A program made the position numbers and the translations under genes. A DNA stretch of 64,000 nucleotides from Escallonia rubra (lineage: Eukaryota; Streptophyta; Magnoliopsida; Escalloniales; Escalloniaceae). The notes below the pieces were generated by a model. It was not told the DNA's origin. It was given only the letters and a program-made list of their open reading frames with translations, and searched no databases. This document shows, piece after piece, positions 37,054-48,599 of the stretch. Positions within the stretch are counted from its first letter, which is position 1. Every line of letters begins with the position of its first letter. The DNA is taken from the NCBI GenBank assembly GCA_033065855.1, contig JAVXUO010002062.1:310001-374000 (forward strand). The letters are read 5' to 3'.

Positions 37054-39050
37054 ATAACAAATCAAAATTGGACTCCCTTGACGTTCTGCGCAAGTTAAAG
37101 CAAAAAAATTGACCAAATTTTCTTTTAACAATGATTTCGAAACTTTCGTGACCTTTAGATTCACTTCTGCAGTGAGTACCAAAGATCCTGATCGAATCAC
37201 AAATGAGAGTGGAATTCATGATATTCTCCGGGATAAATACGATTTTGTACAAGCATGTGTTGTTTTGTTCATATTTCAAAGAACTGATCCTTTATATGTT
37301 CCTTATCCATGAGACATTATTCGGGGGCTTATCCACACAATGGAGTTGCTTGGAAAGACAATTATATTAGAGAGTATTATAAAACTGAATACAATGAGAC
37401 ATTTATGTAAGTAAGAGGAAACTCTGCTACCAGAAACAGAAAAGAGAATCCTATATAAGTTATGAGAACTATAGAATGTTCTAGACATATGACAATAGCA
37501 ATAAGATAACTTTCATTTAATACATATCATCTAACACTTTCTATTAGGATCAAGTGCTTAGGATTGCACTGAACACAGTTTAGGCATAGCTTTATCATTT
37601 GAGATAATAACTAGAACACACGGTCGAACACAAGAGAGAGTTGTTAGACGTGGCCAAACTCCGTTTTACCAACAATCATTTCCAAAAAATGTCCATATGG
37701 GCTCAAACTCATGACCTGCTCTTTTACTAGTGTTGCGATCTACCACTTACTATCGCACCAAAAGCAATTATTTTTGTTGACACAACTTTATTTCCTTGTG
37801 GCACAGTAGCCATCACACAAATTGAGCATGTGAGGGAGTTGATGGACGCAGCGTGAGTCTAATCTCACAATATTTCTTAAATCTCTTCATACAGAACTAC
37901 TCTTTTAAAGCATTAAAAATTTAGATGACTACTCAAACCCCCGGTGTGTCGCACAGGTGTCTCCATATAAATTCTAGAGTGAATACCATTTAGACTCCAA
38001 CCTTTGTCCACAATAGTCACTTGTATTATGGTCATAATTCTTTTGGCGGGCTAAATAAAAAACTGTCCTATGTAATATACACATTTTTGCAGTTCATTCC
38101 CTGCGTTGCAACTTTTGATATGTTGTACCCTGTAATTGATAAAACTATTGTAAACGACTCCAAAACTGTTTGCCCGGCATTAAGTCTACACGTGCTGTGC
38201 ACATGCGATTTTGGCATGGACATATTTGTCCATTCCCTTACCCCTTTTCCCTTCAATTGTCTCGCACATGTTTCCCTCTTAAATACCTCTCTCTATATAT
38301 GTGCATGGGTGTTTTCGGATATAAGGTTTCAAGAGAGAAGGAGAGAAAGACAGAAATAATCCCCTCTATTGGCTCATGATGTATACTGTCAATGTCGTGA
38401 TAGAACAATCACAAGGAATTAAAAAAAAAAAAAAATCAGGCCGAAGATTTTGGAGTTGCAACAAGGTGGGCTTTGTGGGTAAATTTTTCTTCTTTCTACT
38501 CTTTCACCTAAAACAAAACTACCAACGTTTTCCTCACAGATTGGTAGTTTTGGCTTTTTCGCTTGGCATGACCCTCCAATTAGGATTAACTGGTCAAAGG
38601 AGTTGAATTCGGATGATTGTTGCAATTAGTAACTTGGTGTTGTTATTCTTGATTGTGCTTGTAGTACTGTATGATTTTGATGATCGGACAGTGGTCGAAA
38701 GCAAGACTAAACGTGAATATGTGGGCAACATGTAGAAAATGTTAGGAATGTACTGAACTCGGGAGATGTGTAATGTGCTGGATCAATGTACTAAAGCAAT
38801 ATACTGAATCAAGGTTCCCTTGTTCTAATGGTTCTCGTGTTATAATGTATCTCATGCCGTACTTTTTGAATATAACTTATGAAAAATATGTCCCCCATAC
38901 TCAACACATATTTGCAAGTGTGTTTCGTGAAATTTTCTCATCTTTGCAAATCTGTACCCTATAATTTATTTTTACTAATATTTGACGATTAGTCCCCTAA
39001 ACTTTGAACATTAATTGCATCTTGTCACTTTGCTGTGCAAATTTTGTTAG

Positions 39051-40146
39051 AATAGGGCTTCCAAATAAACGGGCCATGACAACAATTCTAAAAGAAAACA
39101 ATACAACAAACTACACAATAATGCATTAAAAAGCTACCTTGAACCATACAAAAACTATGTGGTGTGTATTGAATCATCAAAAAGTGCCACCCTACAAATG
39201 TATCTACTTTGCCCAAAAACTAGTTACCTACCGATGTATCTATTATGTTAAAAAACCAGCCAACCTACCTACTTTGTGAACAAAAAATAGTAACAAACCC
39301 ATAACTTTCCAAGACTTATGTTTTACCTTGCCCTTTGCATTAGGCTTTGGTTTTCCTTCACCTAAAATGCTTGCAGCTGCTCTTAATCTTGTATTCCTTT
39401 GTCTTGCATCATCAGTGATTTGTCCTTTAGATTGAGTCCTTTTTCCTTTCCCTTGGCCAGCTTGGCTTTGACCTTCCTTAGCAGTTGCCTTTTGGCAACT
39501 GTCATTACTTTCCTTTGGCTTTAACCTTCCTTGGCAGTTGCCTTTGATTTTCCTTTGACAGTTGCCTTATATTTCCCTTGGCTTTGGCCACCTTGGCTTT
39601 TGGACTTGCCCTTCTCTGAGTTCACTCCAACAGCTGCATCCTTTAAGTTAGACAAAATAGTATGCTTCTTGCCCCCTTTCCTTATGAATGGACTGTCTTG
39701 GCTTGATGATGGTGGTGGCTTTACTATGCTTGGTATAAGCCATGCTGATCTTCGAGATCTTAATGTGGAGTTGGCCTATACCCTGATGGAACCTGCATAT
39801 AAATTCATTTTAGTCAACGTCTTACAGATGTGGGCAGAAATCGTAAGTTTGCATAGCAGACTAAAATGTACTCTTATCTATCGTGTTACGTTTGAGCTTG
39901 CGCTAGAACATTACTTAGTTGAGATGTTGCATTTTCCCTTCTAGGCTGTATAGAGTTATATACAAGTAAATATAATTATGCCAAAAGACATAGACAATAG
40001 TAAAAAGTTGTTAGTAGATATACGTACCTACATTCTTTGCATTGGTGGAGCTAGACCTTCCTTTGTTGGCATGTCTCAGTCCATGCTCTCTTGACTAATA
40101 CCACGACCCCTTTGAGAACCTTCTTCCTGTTAAGGAGATGAGCGAT
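39051..40146. other. Low-complexity and degenerate sequence left of the hAT relic
   Basis: At 39310-39620 the - strand would read as a Lys/Gly/Gln/Ala-rich tail. It resembles the low-complexity C-termini of transposases, but there is no anchoring domain. The 137-aa open frame 39531-39944 on the + strand has no recognisable domain. Confidence 0.35.
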
Positions 40147-41270
40147 ACATTAGGCTTGTTAAGGAGATGAACGATACATTATGCTAAACGAAGAGATGCT
40201 CTTCGAGAAAGTGAAGCCGTTAGACTTGCTCATGCACTTGAGAGTGGTGATATTGCCAGTGGTCGGGGTTTAAATCAGGAACATGGCATCGAAAGAGCAG
40301 GAGAGACCCGTTGGGGATCACATTGTGGTGCATTATTAAATCTGATTCATATGTTTGCTCAGTGATAGACGTGCTTAATAAAGTTGTAGGCGACGCTACA
40401 AATTATGATCAGAGAGGTGAAGCATTGAGCCTTTTGAATTCGGTGCCAACTTATGATTTTACCTTTAACATGCATTTGATGAAAATCATTTTGGGGATGA
40501 TGAATGAACTTTTAGAAGCATTGTAAAAGAAAGATCAAAACATTGTGAATGCAATGAATTTGGTAAGAATAACAAAGCAACAATTACAGAGCTTAAGAGA
40601 TGATGAGTGAGAAGACTTGTTGGAAGAGGTTTCACAATTTTGTGTAAAACACAAAATTGAAGTATTGGACACGAGTGTGACGTTTGTAGCCCCAGGGAGG
40701 CGAAAACATAATGCTGAAGAATGTACAAATCTTACCACTATCGTGTTGATACGTTTTTAGCTGTTGTTGATTTACAAATTTGTGAGTTGAATAACCGTTT
40801 CAATGAGGTAACTATATAGTTGCTTATTTATATGGCATGTCTCGATCCAAGTGATGGTTTTTCTACTTTTAATAAGCAAAAATTGATACGCCTTGCACAA
40901 TTTTATCCATATGACTTTCCCCAATAGAGCTTAAGATACTTGAAAGTCAGCTTGAGACTTATATTTTGGATGTGCAGTCCTGTGAAGAACTTTATGATAT
41001 AAACGGAATTGGTGAACATGCTATGAAGTTAGTTGAGTTGAAAAGGGATGTGATATATCATTTTGTGTACTTACTTATGAAATTGGTCTTACTATTACAT
41101 GTTGCAGCTGCTACTGTGGAAAGAGTTTTCTCTGTAATGAAGATAATAAAGACTCGACTTTGGAATCGCATGGAAGATGAATGGATGAATGAGTTGGATT
41201 TGCTACATTGAAAAAAATGTCTTCAAAACTATCGAGAATGATGCTATTATCAAGCGCTACTAATCTTCGG
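40147..41270 (+). pseudogene. hAT transposase relic (TTF-type zinc finger / hAT dimerisation family)
   Basis: Fragments in several frames match one family in the correct order. At about 40186-40340 is a block with GLNQEHGIERAGETRWGSH. At about 40350-40530 is a downstream helical segment ending LMKIILGMMNELLEAL. At 40966-41211 is the hAT C-terminal dimerisation domain (LLLHVAAATVERVFSVMKII, then KTRLWNRMEDEWMNELD). In live elements this domain lets the transposase dimerise. Frame changes and stops between the blocks, and the missing N-terminus, show decay. I found no clear terminal repeats around it. A related N-terminal fragment sits in the P450 insertion at 45450-45692. Confidence 0.82.
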
Positions 41271-43394
41271 GGCCTCATCGAGTAGTAATTTAGTACTTTC
41301 GTTTGTAAACACTTAACTATGTATTTTGTATTCGCTTTTTTTTTTGTACTTTTAAAGAGTCTTTAATGACTCTCGTGAAACTTAATAATACCTTTTGTAT
41401 GATTTTTAAGTTTACTCTGTTTTTGTCTATAATTTTAGTAATAGAAAGATTTGGTGAATTCGATATAGCTCACGTGGTGCATGCGTTATACATAGAAATA
41501 AACAGCAGGTTTCGGGCATTAAAAGAACCTCTTCGTTTAAAGTGTCTAAGAAACATGGTAAACATATTGTGCCACTTTAGTAGGGTTGGTCGAATATCAA
41601 CCAATCAAAAGGGTCATACGGTTTGATTGGTAAACTGTCATGTCATTTTAGGTCAAAGGAATAGAAAGCGTGCCGATAGTAACTAACGATTTATTTGAAA
41701 TCACTTATAATTTTGGTTTTCAGTTTCCAAAAAAAAAGCCAAAACATGTTTAGTTTTTATTTTTTACAAAAACAAATGGGTGTTTGATTACCCAGTTTTT
41801 ATTTTGAGTTTTTTCTTTAGCAGTGGTGGTGGCATTTTGAGTTTCCACTTTGGTAGTGGTGGTGGCGGCGGTTTCAAAACAAAAATCAAAACTGGAAACC
41901 CAAAAATTCAAAAGGAAAGGTTTCAAAAACAGTCATGTTTCAAAACTGAAGCAAAAAAAAAAAAAAAAAATTGTGTGCCAAATGCGTTTTTTTTTCTTCC
42001 CAGTTTACAAAACTGGAGAAAAAAAATTAAAAACTCAAGTGATTTCAAACGCTACCTAACTTTTCAATTTTTCATTCTTAGAGTTAATAAGTTGGGATAA
42101 AAAAGAAAAAAGATATAAAAAAAATAAGATGACATATCGAATAAGCAAGAAGAGTGAAAAAAAAAGAACACTAGACAAAGCTTAATTGTTTCGAACTTTA
42201 ATGTTATATCATTGGACATAATATATGAAGCTAGCTGTCATTTTAGTATTTTTAAAGTAGTTTCAACAATTAAGTCATATCCAGTTGTTTTTATTTTGCT
42301 TTCATTAATTTGGAACCTTCTAATTATTAAGTGATTTACGTTTGTTGTATTCTTGAGTATTCATTTTGGTATCTTAAAGTGTTTTTGAGGCGTGAATAGT
42401 CAAAATCAAATCTTAATATATTGGTACATTGCGGCCAACTAATGTTTCAGTTTCATAAGAGATTTATGTTTTTATACTTTCCGGTGTCTATTTTGGTATC
42501 TTAAAGTGTTTTTGAGGCATGAATAGTCAAAATCAAGTTTTAATCTGTTGGTACATTGATTATTTAGAGTTTTAGAAGGTGTAAAATTAATTTTTTTTCT
42601 ACTCTTATAAGGTTTAATATAATTATGAAAAATAACCAGTGTATTTTTCAATAATAAATTATAATAAGAGTCATGATGTCTGTGTGACTTTAATAAGCAT
42701 GAATAAAAAAGAAAAAGCACTCGAAAATAAACGTGATGACGTGTTGCACAATCAAAAGGACTTGAAAAAGAAAAGAAGAATAAAAAAAGCTTATGTGTCA
42801 CTCCACAATGTACAATGCGTTGTCCATTATAAATTTCTACGATAATTATATGATATAGATAATCACGGGTTTCAGGCATAAAAATAATCCCTCCATTTAA
42901 ATTGTCTAACAGGCGTCGAAAAGAATGTGTGACTCTTTAATGGTGTTGGTAGAATACTAACCAATCAAAAGGGTCATACAGTCTGAGTGTTGAACAGTCA
43001 CATTGTTTTGAGGGAATATATAGAAAGCGTGGCAACAGTAATTAACTTTTCATTTTTTCCATGCTTTGAGAAATCTTGAAAAAGTCCGAAATAATTGATC
43101 AACAACAATGTTCCAACTATAATCGGCACCAAAAAAAACTGATGGAAAATACACGATAAATTTGCTCTGGACCGGGCAAGATCTAGTAACTCCGTTTCAG
43201 AAAAATCTATAGAGCAAAGGACCGGGCAAGATCTGGAGTTGTCATTTGCTCGGATTTTAGATTTTGAACAATTAGGAAAAATCATGTTTAACCTAGGAAA
43301 AATCATGGTCTCTCTCAAAGATTACACACAAAGGAACACAATAAGCAACTGAAGTTGCCTATAAAAGGAATATTCCACCGAACAAACTTGGCTC
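41271..43394. other. Repeat-rich intergenic DNA upstream of the P450 pseudogene
   Basis: No gene. There is a direct duplication at about 42357-42560 (two units 126 bp apart sharing GTGTTTTTGAGGC and TGAATAGTCAAAATCAA). A diverged pair of blocks around AACCAATCAAAAGGGTCATA lies at about 41460-41690 and 42840-43050. At 41700-42060 is a GTTTTCAGTTTCC-type AT-rich stretch with self-complementary ends, probably a decayed miniature element. Confidence 0.55.
42357..42560 (+). repeat. Direct duplication, two copies 126 bp apart
   Basis: Both copies carry TTTTGGTATCTTAAAGTGTT, then TTTTGAGGC, TGAATAGTCAAAATCAA and GTTGGTACATTG-like ends, with few substitutions. Confidence 0.8.
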
Positions 43395-43603
43395 CTACCC
43401 GGGTCGTAAGAATCTTCCTTCAACCCCGTGTATAGTGACAATTAATAGTTGTTAAATGTTCTAGTGGTTTTTCTTCTAACACTTTCAACGACAATTATTA
43501 GCAGCACTTTTTTAGCGTCACTAAATAAAAGCCACTAAAAATATTTAGAGACGATTGATTGTCGCTATATAGGGGGTAAGAGGAAGATTCTTAACCGGGG
43601 TAG
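43395..43603. mobile_element. Foldback element (MITE-like), copy B, 209 bp, upstream of the P450 pseudogene
   Basis: The ends are inverted copies about 52 bp long. The left arm starts CTACCCGGGTCGTAAGAATC and the right arm, inverted, starts CTACCCCGGTTAAGAATC. Both continue through CTTCC, ACCCC and TATAGYGACAAT. The element ends 83 bp before the P450 start codon. No clear target duplication was found. Confidence 0.82.
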
Positions 43604-44275
43604 CCGTCAAATTTTGTCTATTCCACAATAATTCGAGCTTATTCACCGTAGTTCACTATAAAGAATCATTACTTCGGGAACAGAGAATGGCTAGCTTTTT
43701 GCAAATTTTGATGTGTTCTCTCCTTGTTTCAGCGTTCTCCTTCACACTTTTCAAGTGGTTATTCAACCCTCCGAAGACTCAAACCCACAGAAACTTACCA
43801 CCCTCTCCTTCAATTAAAGCTACCAATTTTTGGAAACCTCCATCAACTGAACCTATATCCTCATCGAGTGCTTCGGACATTATCCCAGTTGCATGGCCCC
43901 ATAATGATGATTCAATTAGGCAGCATGCCTACGCTTATTATCTCTTCCGCGTCTGTTGCCTCTGAGATAATGAGTACTCGTGATCTCGCCTTTTCCAATA
44001 GACCCTTCTCCAGCATCTCTGCCAAGCTTCTGTACAACTGTAGAGATGTGGCGATGGCGCCATATGGTGACTATTGGCGCCGGGTCAAAAACACGTGTGT
44101 GTTGCATCTTCTTAGCAACAAAAGGGTCCAATCTTTTCGTAATGTAAGAGAAGAAGAAACGACCTATATGGTTGAAAAGATCAAAGAGTGTTCTCAGTCA
44201 TCTTTGTTGGTGAACTTAAGTGAGCTGCTCGAGAAACTCACAAGCGATGTTGTGTGTAGGGTGGCCTTGGGTAGG

Positions 44276-45756
44276 ATCATGGGCGGAACTAGGCTTGTAC
44301 GAGGGGGGGCTGTAGCCCCCCCCCTGAGATTTTGATTTTTTAAAAATATATATAGTGTTTTTTTTTCATTTTCCACTTTTCCTTTCTCTCTCTTCCTCTC
44401 TCTCTCTCGGCCGGCTCTCACAATCTCACTCTCACAGTCAGTCACCGACTCACCGGACAGGCGGACACCAGCTCACCCGCCGACACCACGGCACGCCGGC
44501 AGACAGCAGCTCTCCTCGGCTCTTCCTCTCTCGGGCTCTCGCCTCTCTCAGGCGTGGCGACGGTGGCGGCAATCAAGCTCTCGCACTCGCAGTCTCACGA
44601 GTCACCGGTCACGCCGGCTGCCGGCATCTCTCCTCCTCTCTCGGCAGTCGGCTCTCTCAGCCACTGAGCCACCGAGGCACGCCGCACTCCGGCACCACCC
44701 ACCGACCCGCGGTCACCGGTCGCCGTCCCCCGATTCCGAACTCCGAAGCGCGAAGCCGGTGATTGGTGAAGGCCTCCCCAGTCCGGCGGTCCCCACCCCA
44801 ACTCCAGCCAGATCAGATCTGGCAGATCTAAGTTCACCTCTAAGTTGGCCAGTCCCCACCCAACTCCGGCGACGCCGTTCTGATTTCTGAGGACTGAGGT
44901 CAGTGTGCATTTTGAACAATTTCTTTTGCTATTGAGAATTGATTATTAATAATTTTAGGTTGTTAGTTGTGTATTTGATAATTTAGATTATTAATTGATG
45001 CTTTATGGATGTTAATCGTGCATTGAGCACTTAGATTTGAGATTGTTGATGGAAGATGGGACCCAATTGGATTTTTATCCCATTTGAGCATTGATTATTT
45101 GATTGATAATTTTAGGTTGTGTTAATTGTGTATTTAAAAATTGAGATTATTTTCATGCTGATTATATGTTGTTAATTGTGCATTGAGCATTTGAGAATTG
45201 AGATGGTTGATGGAGGATGGGACCTAATTGGATTGAGATGTCGGATATGTGATTTAGTTGAATGGTGGGTTGAAATTAAGTTAATTAGGTTAACGCGATA
45301 ATAAAACATGACTGGAAAAGTAAAAGAATAAAATATTTGTAATTAACTAGGTTATTTGATTGATAATTGATGGATTGATACTTAAAATAAAATATATTTT
45401 TTTCATTATTTAAATGTTTTTTAAAAAGAAAGCAAATGTGGAATAATTATTGCAGTCTAATAAGAATGAGTCTCCGATTCCAACAGTAACGGACAAGGTT
45501 CCCATTGTGTATCGTGATATTCATTCCGGACATTCAAGCAGAGCTAGCGATGAGTTCAATTCTGATGAGCTTATTTCAGATCCTGGGTTGCGTCCGAATA
45601 TTTTGGATTATGGTCCTAATGTTCGAGATAAAGTTCGACGAGCGTATTGGTCGAAAAGTGCACTTTGTTTTTGTGTGCTATTTTACTTATAAAAATATTT
45701 ATCTCCTTCGATATATTTTTAGCCCTCCTGGGATGAAATCCTGGCTCCGCCACTGT
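44276..45756 (+). mobile_element. Non-autonomous hAT element inserted in P450 exon 1
   Basis: The P450 reading frame stops matching after GGTAGG (44275) and resumes at GTAGGAAATAC (45757 on). Only GTAGG/GTAGGA repeats exactly on both sides; it extends to 8 bp with one mismatch (TGGGTAGG / TGTGTAGG). The ends are imperfect inverted repeats (CATGGGCGGAACTAGG, and inverted CAGTGGCGGAGCCAGG). An inner G-run/C-run pair lies near 44305-44322. It keeps an hAT transposase N-terminal fragment, so it looks like a deletion derivative of an autonomous element. Confidence 0.82.
45450..45692 (+). pseudogene. hAT transposase N-terminal fragment (TTF-type) inside the P450 insertion
   Basis: An open stretch contains DPGLRPNILDYGPNVRDKVR followed by RAYWSK. 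This matches the start of TTF-type-finger hAT transposases, which normally continue into a zinc finger and catalytic core. Here the frame ends at about 45690 and the element's right end follows. It is a remnant left by internal deletion and cannot make a transposase. Confidence 0.75.
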
Positions 45757-46886
45757 GTAGGAAATACAGTGGAGGGGATAGCGGGAAAGAGCTGAAAGAA
45801 TTACTGGAAAAGCGTGGAAAATTGTTGGGTGCTTTCCATAATGCGGATTACATCCCATGGCTTGCTTGGTTGAACTATCTGACTGGGTTAAACTCAAAGG
45901 TGGAGAAAGTTGCTTGCCAAACTGATGAATTTCTTGAAGGTGTAGTTGAAGAGCATCTTAAAAAGGGGGCAAGTGATGAGAACCAACAAGAAGAAACTAG
46001 TTTCGTTGACATCTTGCTGTCAATTCAAGACATCGAAAGAGTAACCATCAAGGCTGTTATCTTGGTAAGGATGATCTTTGTGTGTGCGTATATGTGCATG
46101 CATTGTATTATTGTCATAGAGAAGAAGACTACCGATATTCATGCTTTTCCTTAGGCAAAGCAATTCTAAAGTGGCTGATAAAGAACTACAAATCCAAACA
46201 TTGACCATATAAATAAGATTCTTTGCTTCAATATCTCATACAGATATCTCTTAATTGCTTCTTGTAGGATATGTTTGCCGCTGGTGCTGACGCAACATAC
46301 ACTGTCCTTGAGTGGGCAATGACTGAGCTCTTAAGGCACCCGCATCTGATGAGTAAATTACAAACTGAGGTGCGAGCAATCCTCAGCACGGAAGGTGCAG
46401 AAACCGAGGATGCAATAGAACACATGCACTACTTAAAGGCAGTGATCAAGGAGACACTGCGATTACATCCTCCAGTTCCGCTGCTTCTTTCGCGAGAATC
46501 CACGCAGGACGTGAAGGTAATGGGCTATGATATCAGAGCTGGAACGCAAGTAATCACTAATGCTTGGGCAATTGGAAGGGACCCGATATCATGGGATAGA
46601 GCAGAGGAGTTGTCGCCAGAGAGGTTTCGAGAAAGTTCCATCGATTTTAAAGGACGTAATTTTCAACTGATCCCCTTTGGTGCTGGTAGGAGGGGTTGTC
46701 CAGGAGTACAGTTTGCAGTGTCCGTAGTTGAGCTTGCCTTAGCAAAGATTGTGCATACTTTCAATTGGGAGCTGCCAGGAGGAGAAGAGGGGTGAATATG
46801 GACACAACTGAGTCAACTGGCCTCACTGTACATAAGAAATTAAAGATCCTCTTCTTGCTGTACCAAGCTCGTATTATTCTTTGTAG

Positions 46887-48599
46887 CTGTGTCGTATATA
46901 TGTTTATTTTGGTACATTGGGAGAGTTCACTATTTCATATGCATAGCATGTAATATGGTGATTTGAGAACATAAAATATTTTGTTTCGTTACTGAAAGTT
47001 AGTTGCATGACCAAACTACTTGGCATCTATTTTACAGGGAAATACAAACTATGATCATTTAAACGATTCAGAAGAAATTTGATGCAACGCACTCTCTACA
47101 TTCTCATCAATATGTACAATGTTCGGATCAAGTCATGCTATATAGCCGCTTGATTCTTGATTTTATATTCACATATAAGCTTTGTTCTCTGACCACTCAA
47201 ATTTATGAAAAAAGAAGAAGTACACTTAATGTGCAGTTAAAAAGACATACAACGTCCTTCGTCTAAATCCTCACCAATTATGAACTCCTTTCCGTTCATC
47301 CTAACGATTCTAGAACCATCATATATAGAGATGTACACTGCAATATTCTAAAAAAAAATAAAACGTTTCATCATTTATCCTTTTGTTTCAAATAGATATT
47401 GAGTGTTTAAGTTTGTCAACGTAATCAATATACGTGAAACAAATTTAGTTTACAAACCTAATTAGTAGTTATCCTATATAGCAAACAATAACACGCATTA
47501 ATGCTTGGCTGGGAAAACCTTGATGACCGCACCAAGAAGTTACTATGCTCTAAGATATGAAATTGATCATTAATGAGTTGAATTCTGTCTATCTGACTAG
47601 AGTTACATAGTTAGAAAAATACCATTTTTATAATTTGGAACTTGAACATTATTTTACATTGACACACACACCATGTCACTTCTAGAATTTCTAACCTCTT
47701 AGCACTACTGGGATTGAAGTTTGTGAGAAATTACTCGCTTTAACTTAGGATTAGGGAATACTATAGTACGTACCTCAGAAATGTCTGCTTCTGCTAGTTG
47801 TATTCTTATCAATTTTGATCGAAGGTTGAGTATCTACAGGTTAGCCTAAACGTGGATAAATATTAAGCATTTTTTTTCTAGAGACTTTTAATTAAAAGTC
47901 AAAACATTCTAAAGTTTGATAATCTCTAAATGGTATTTGAAGGAATGAGCCTTTAATAACACTCAAAATCAAAAACATTCTAAAGATAAAACTAACTCTT
48001 AAATGAAAAAGAATATCTCACAGAAAAAAAAAAAGTTTAGCCATTTAACTCTTTCGTGCGTTTGTATATACTATAGATTGGTTGAATGTTTTGACAACAG
48101 CTTTATTGGTAGAGATGTTGTCAAAGCATAAAACTTTGAGACACGAATTAAAATATCAAGTGACAGAAATAACCAAAATATTTAAGGGTGCCTTAATGAA
48201 GTAACATAATCCAAAATTTCTCCCCACACGGTGTTTCAAAACAACACTCGACTTATTAAAAGTACCAAATAATCAAATGTTTAAAGGACTAATGACTAGC
48301 TCTCAGTCACGTATATAGGTAGCCCCATAACCAAGTCCTGACTATTGATCACCTAGAAGAACAAATTTTGAAGGGTGGGCCAAATGCCCAGTAAGATTGC
48401 TTTGCTTAACTGACAATTCAGCCAAATGTCCAAATTAAAACTCGAATCAATGCCCACGTCGACACTTTATACCCATTTTGGCCTTTTTACGTTTCTTTAT
48501 TACATTGTGAGTTTTTGGCTCTAATGGAGCTTGACCTCTCGGTATCCTCTTTCTACCATGTTTTTCACCCTTAACTCGGCTTTTTTGGCGGTCTTGACC
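46887..48599. other. Intergenic DNA downstream of the P450 pseudogene
   Basis: AT-rich. I see no coding sequence, structured repeat or RNA gene. Confidence 0.5.

Larger units (their letters stand above)
36171..39050. other. Phosphomannomutase 5' flank and intergenic DNA
   Basis: No convincing gene. The short open frames (for example 36277-36615, 38021-38359) are low-complexity or match no family. A palindrome (36887-36916) and a tandem repeat (36966-37053) lie here, and a poly-A run at about 38420-38434. Confidence 0.5.
43687..46886 (+). pseudogene. Cytochrome P450, CYP71 clan, disrupted by hAT insertion and frameshifts
   Basis: Exon 1 is 43687-46064 (with the insertion), intron 46065-46267 in the conserved phase-0 CYP71 position, and exon 2 46268-46886. 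Visible are an N-terminal membrane anchor (MASFLQILMCSLLVSAFSF), a Pro-rich hinge, the WRRVKN helix C, helix [21 protein letters not shown] (ExxR), SPERF and the heme site [13 protein letters not shown]. The intact protein would be an ER-anchored monooxygenase fed by P450 reductase; its substrate cannot be told. Lesions: an extra base near 43819, a 1.5-kb hAT element at about 44276-45756, a lost base near 46785 (premature TGA at 46793), and a 4-base gain near 46840. The family-like stop would be the TAG at 46884. It is non-functional as shown. Confidence 0.92.

Noticed and set aside
39531-39944. 137-aa open frame before the hAT relic
   Set aside because: The sequence does not fit the hAT family or any other I know; the first half is a low-complexity tract.
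41780-42100. 106-aa Gly/Phe/Lys-rich open frame
   Set aside because: It sits in an AT-rich self-complementary stretch typical of miniature elements; the protein is low-complexity.
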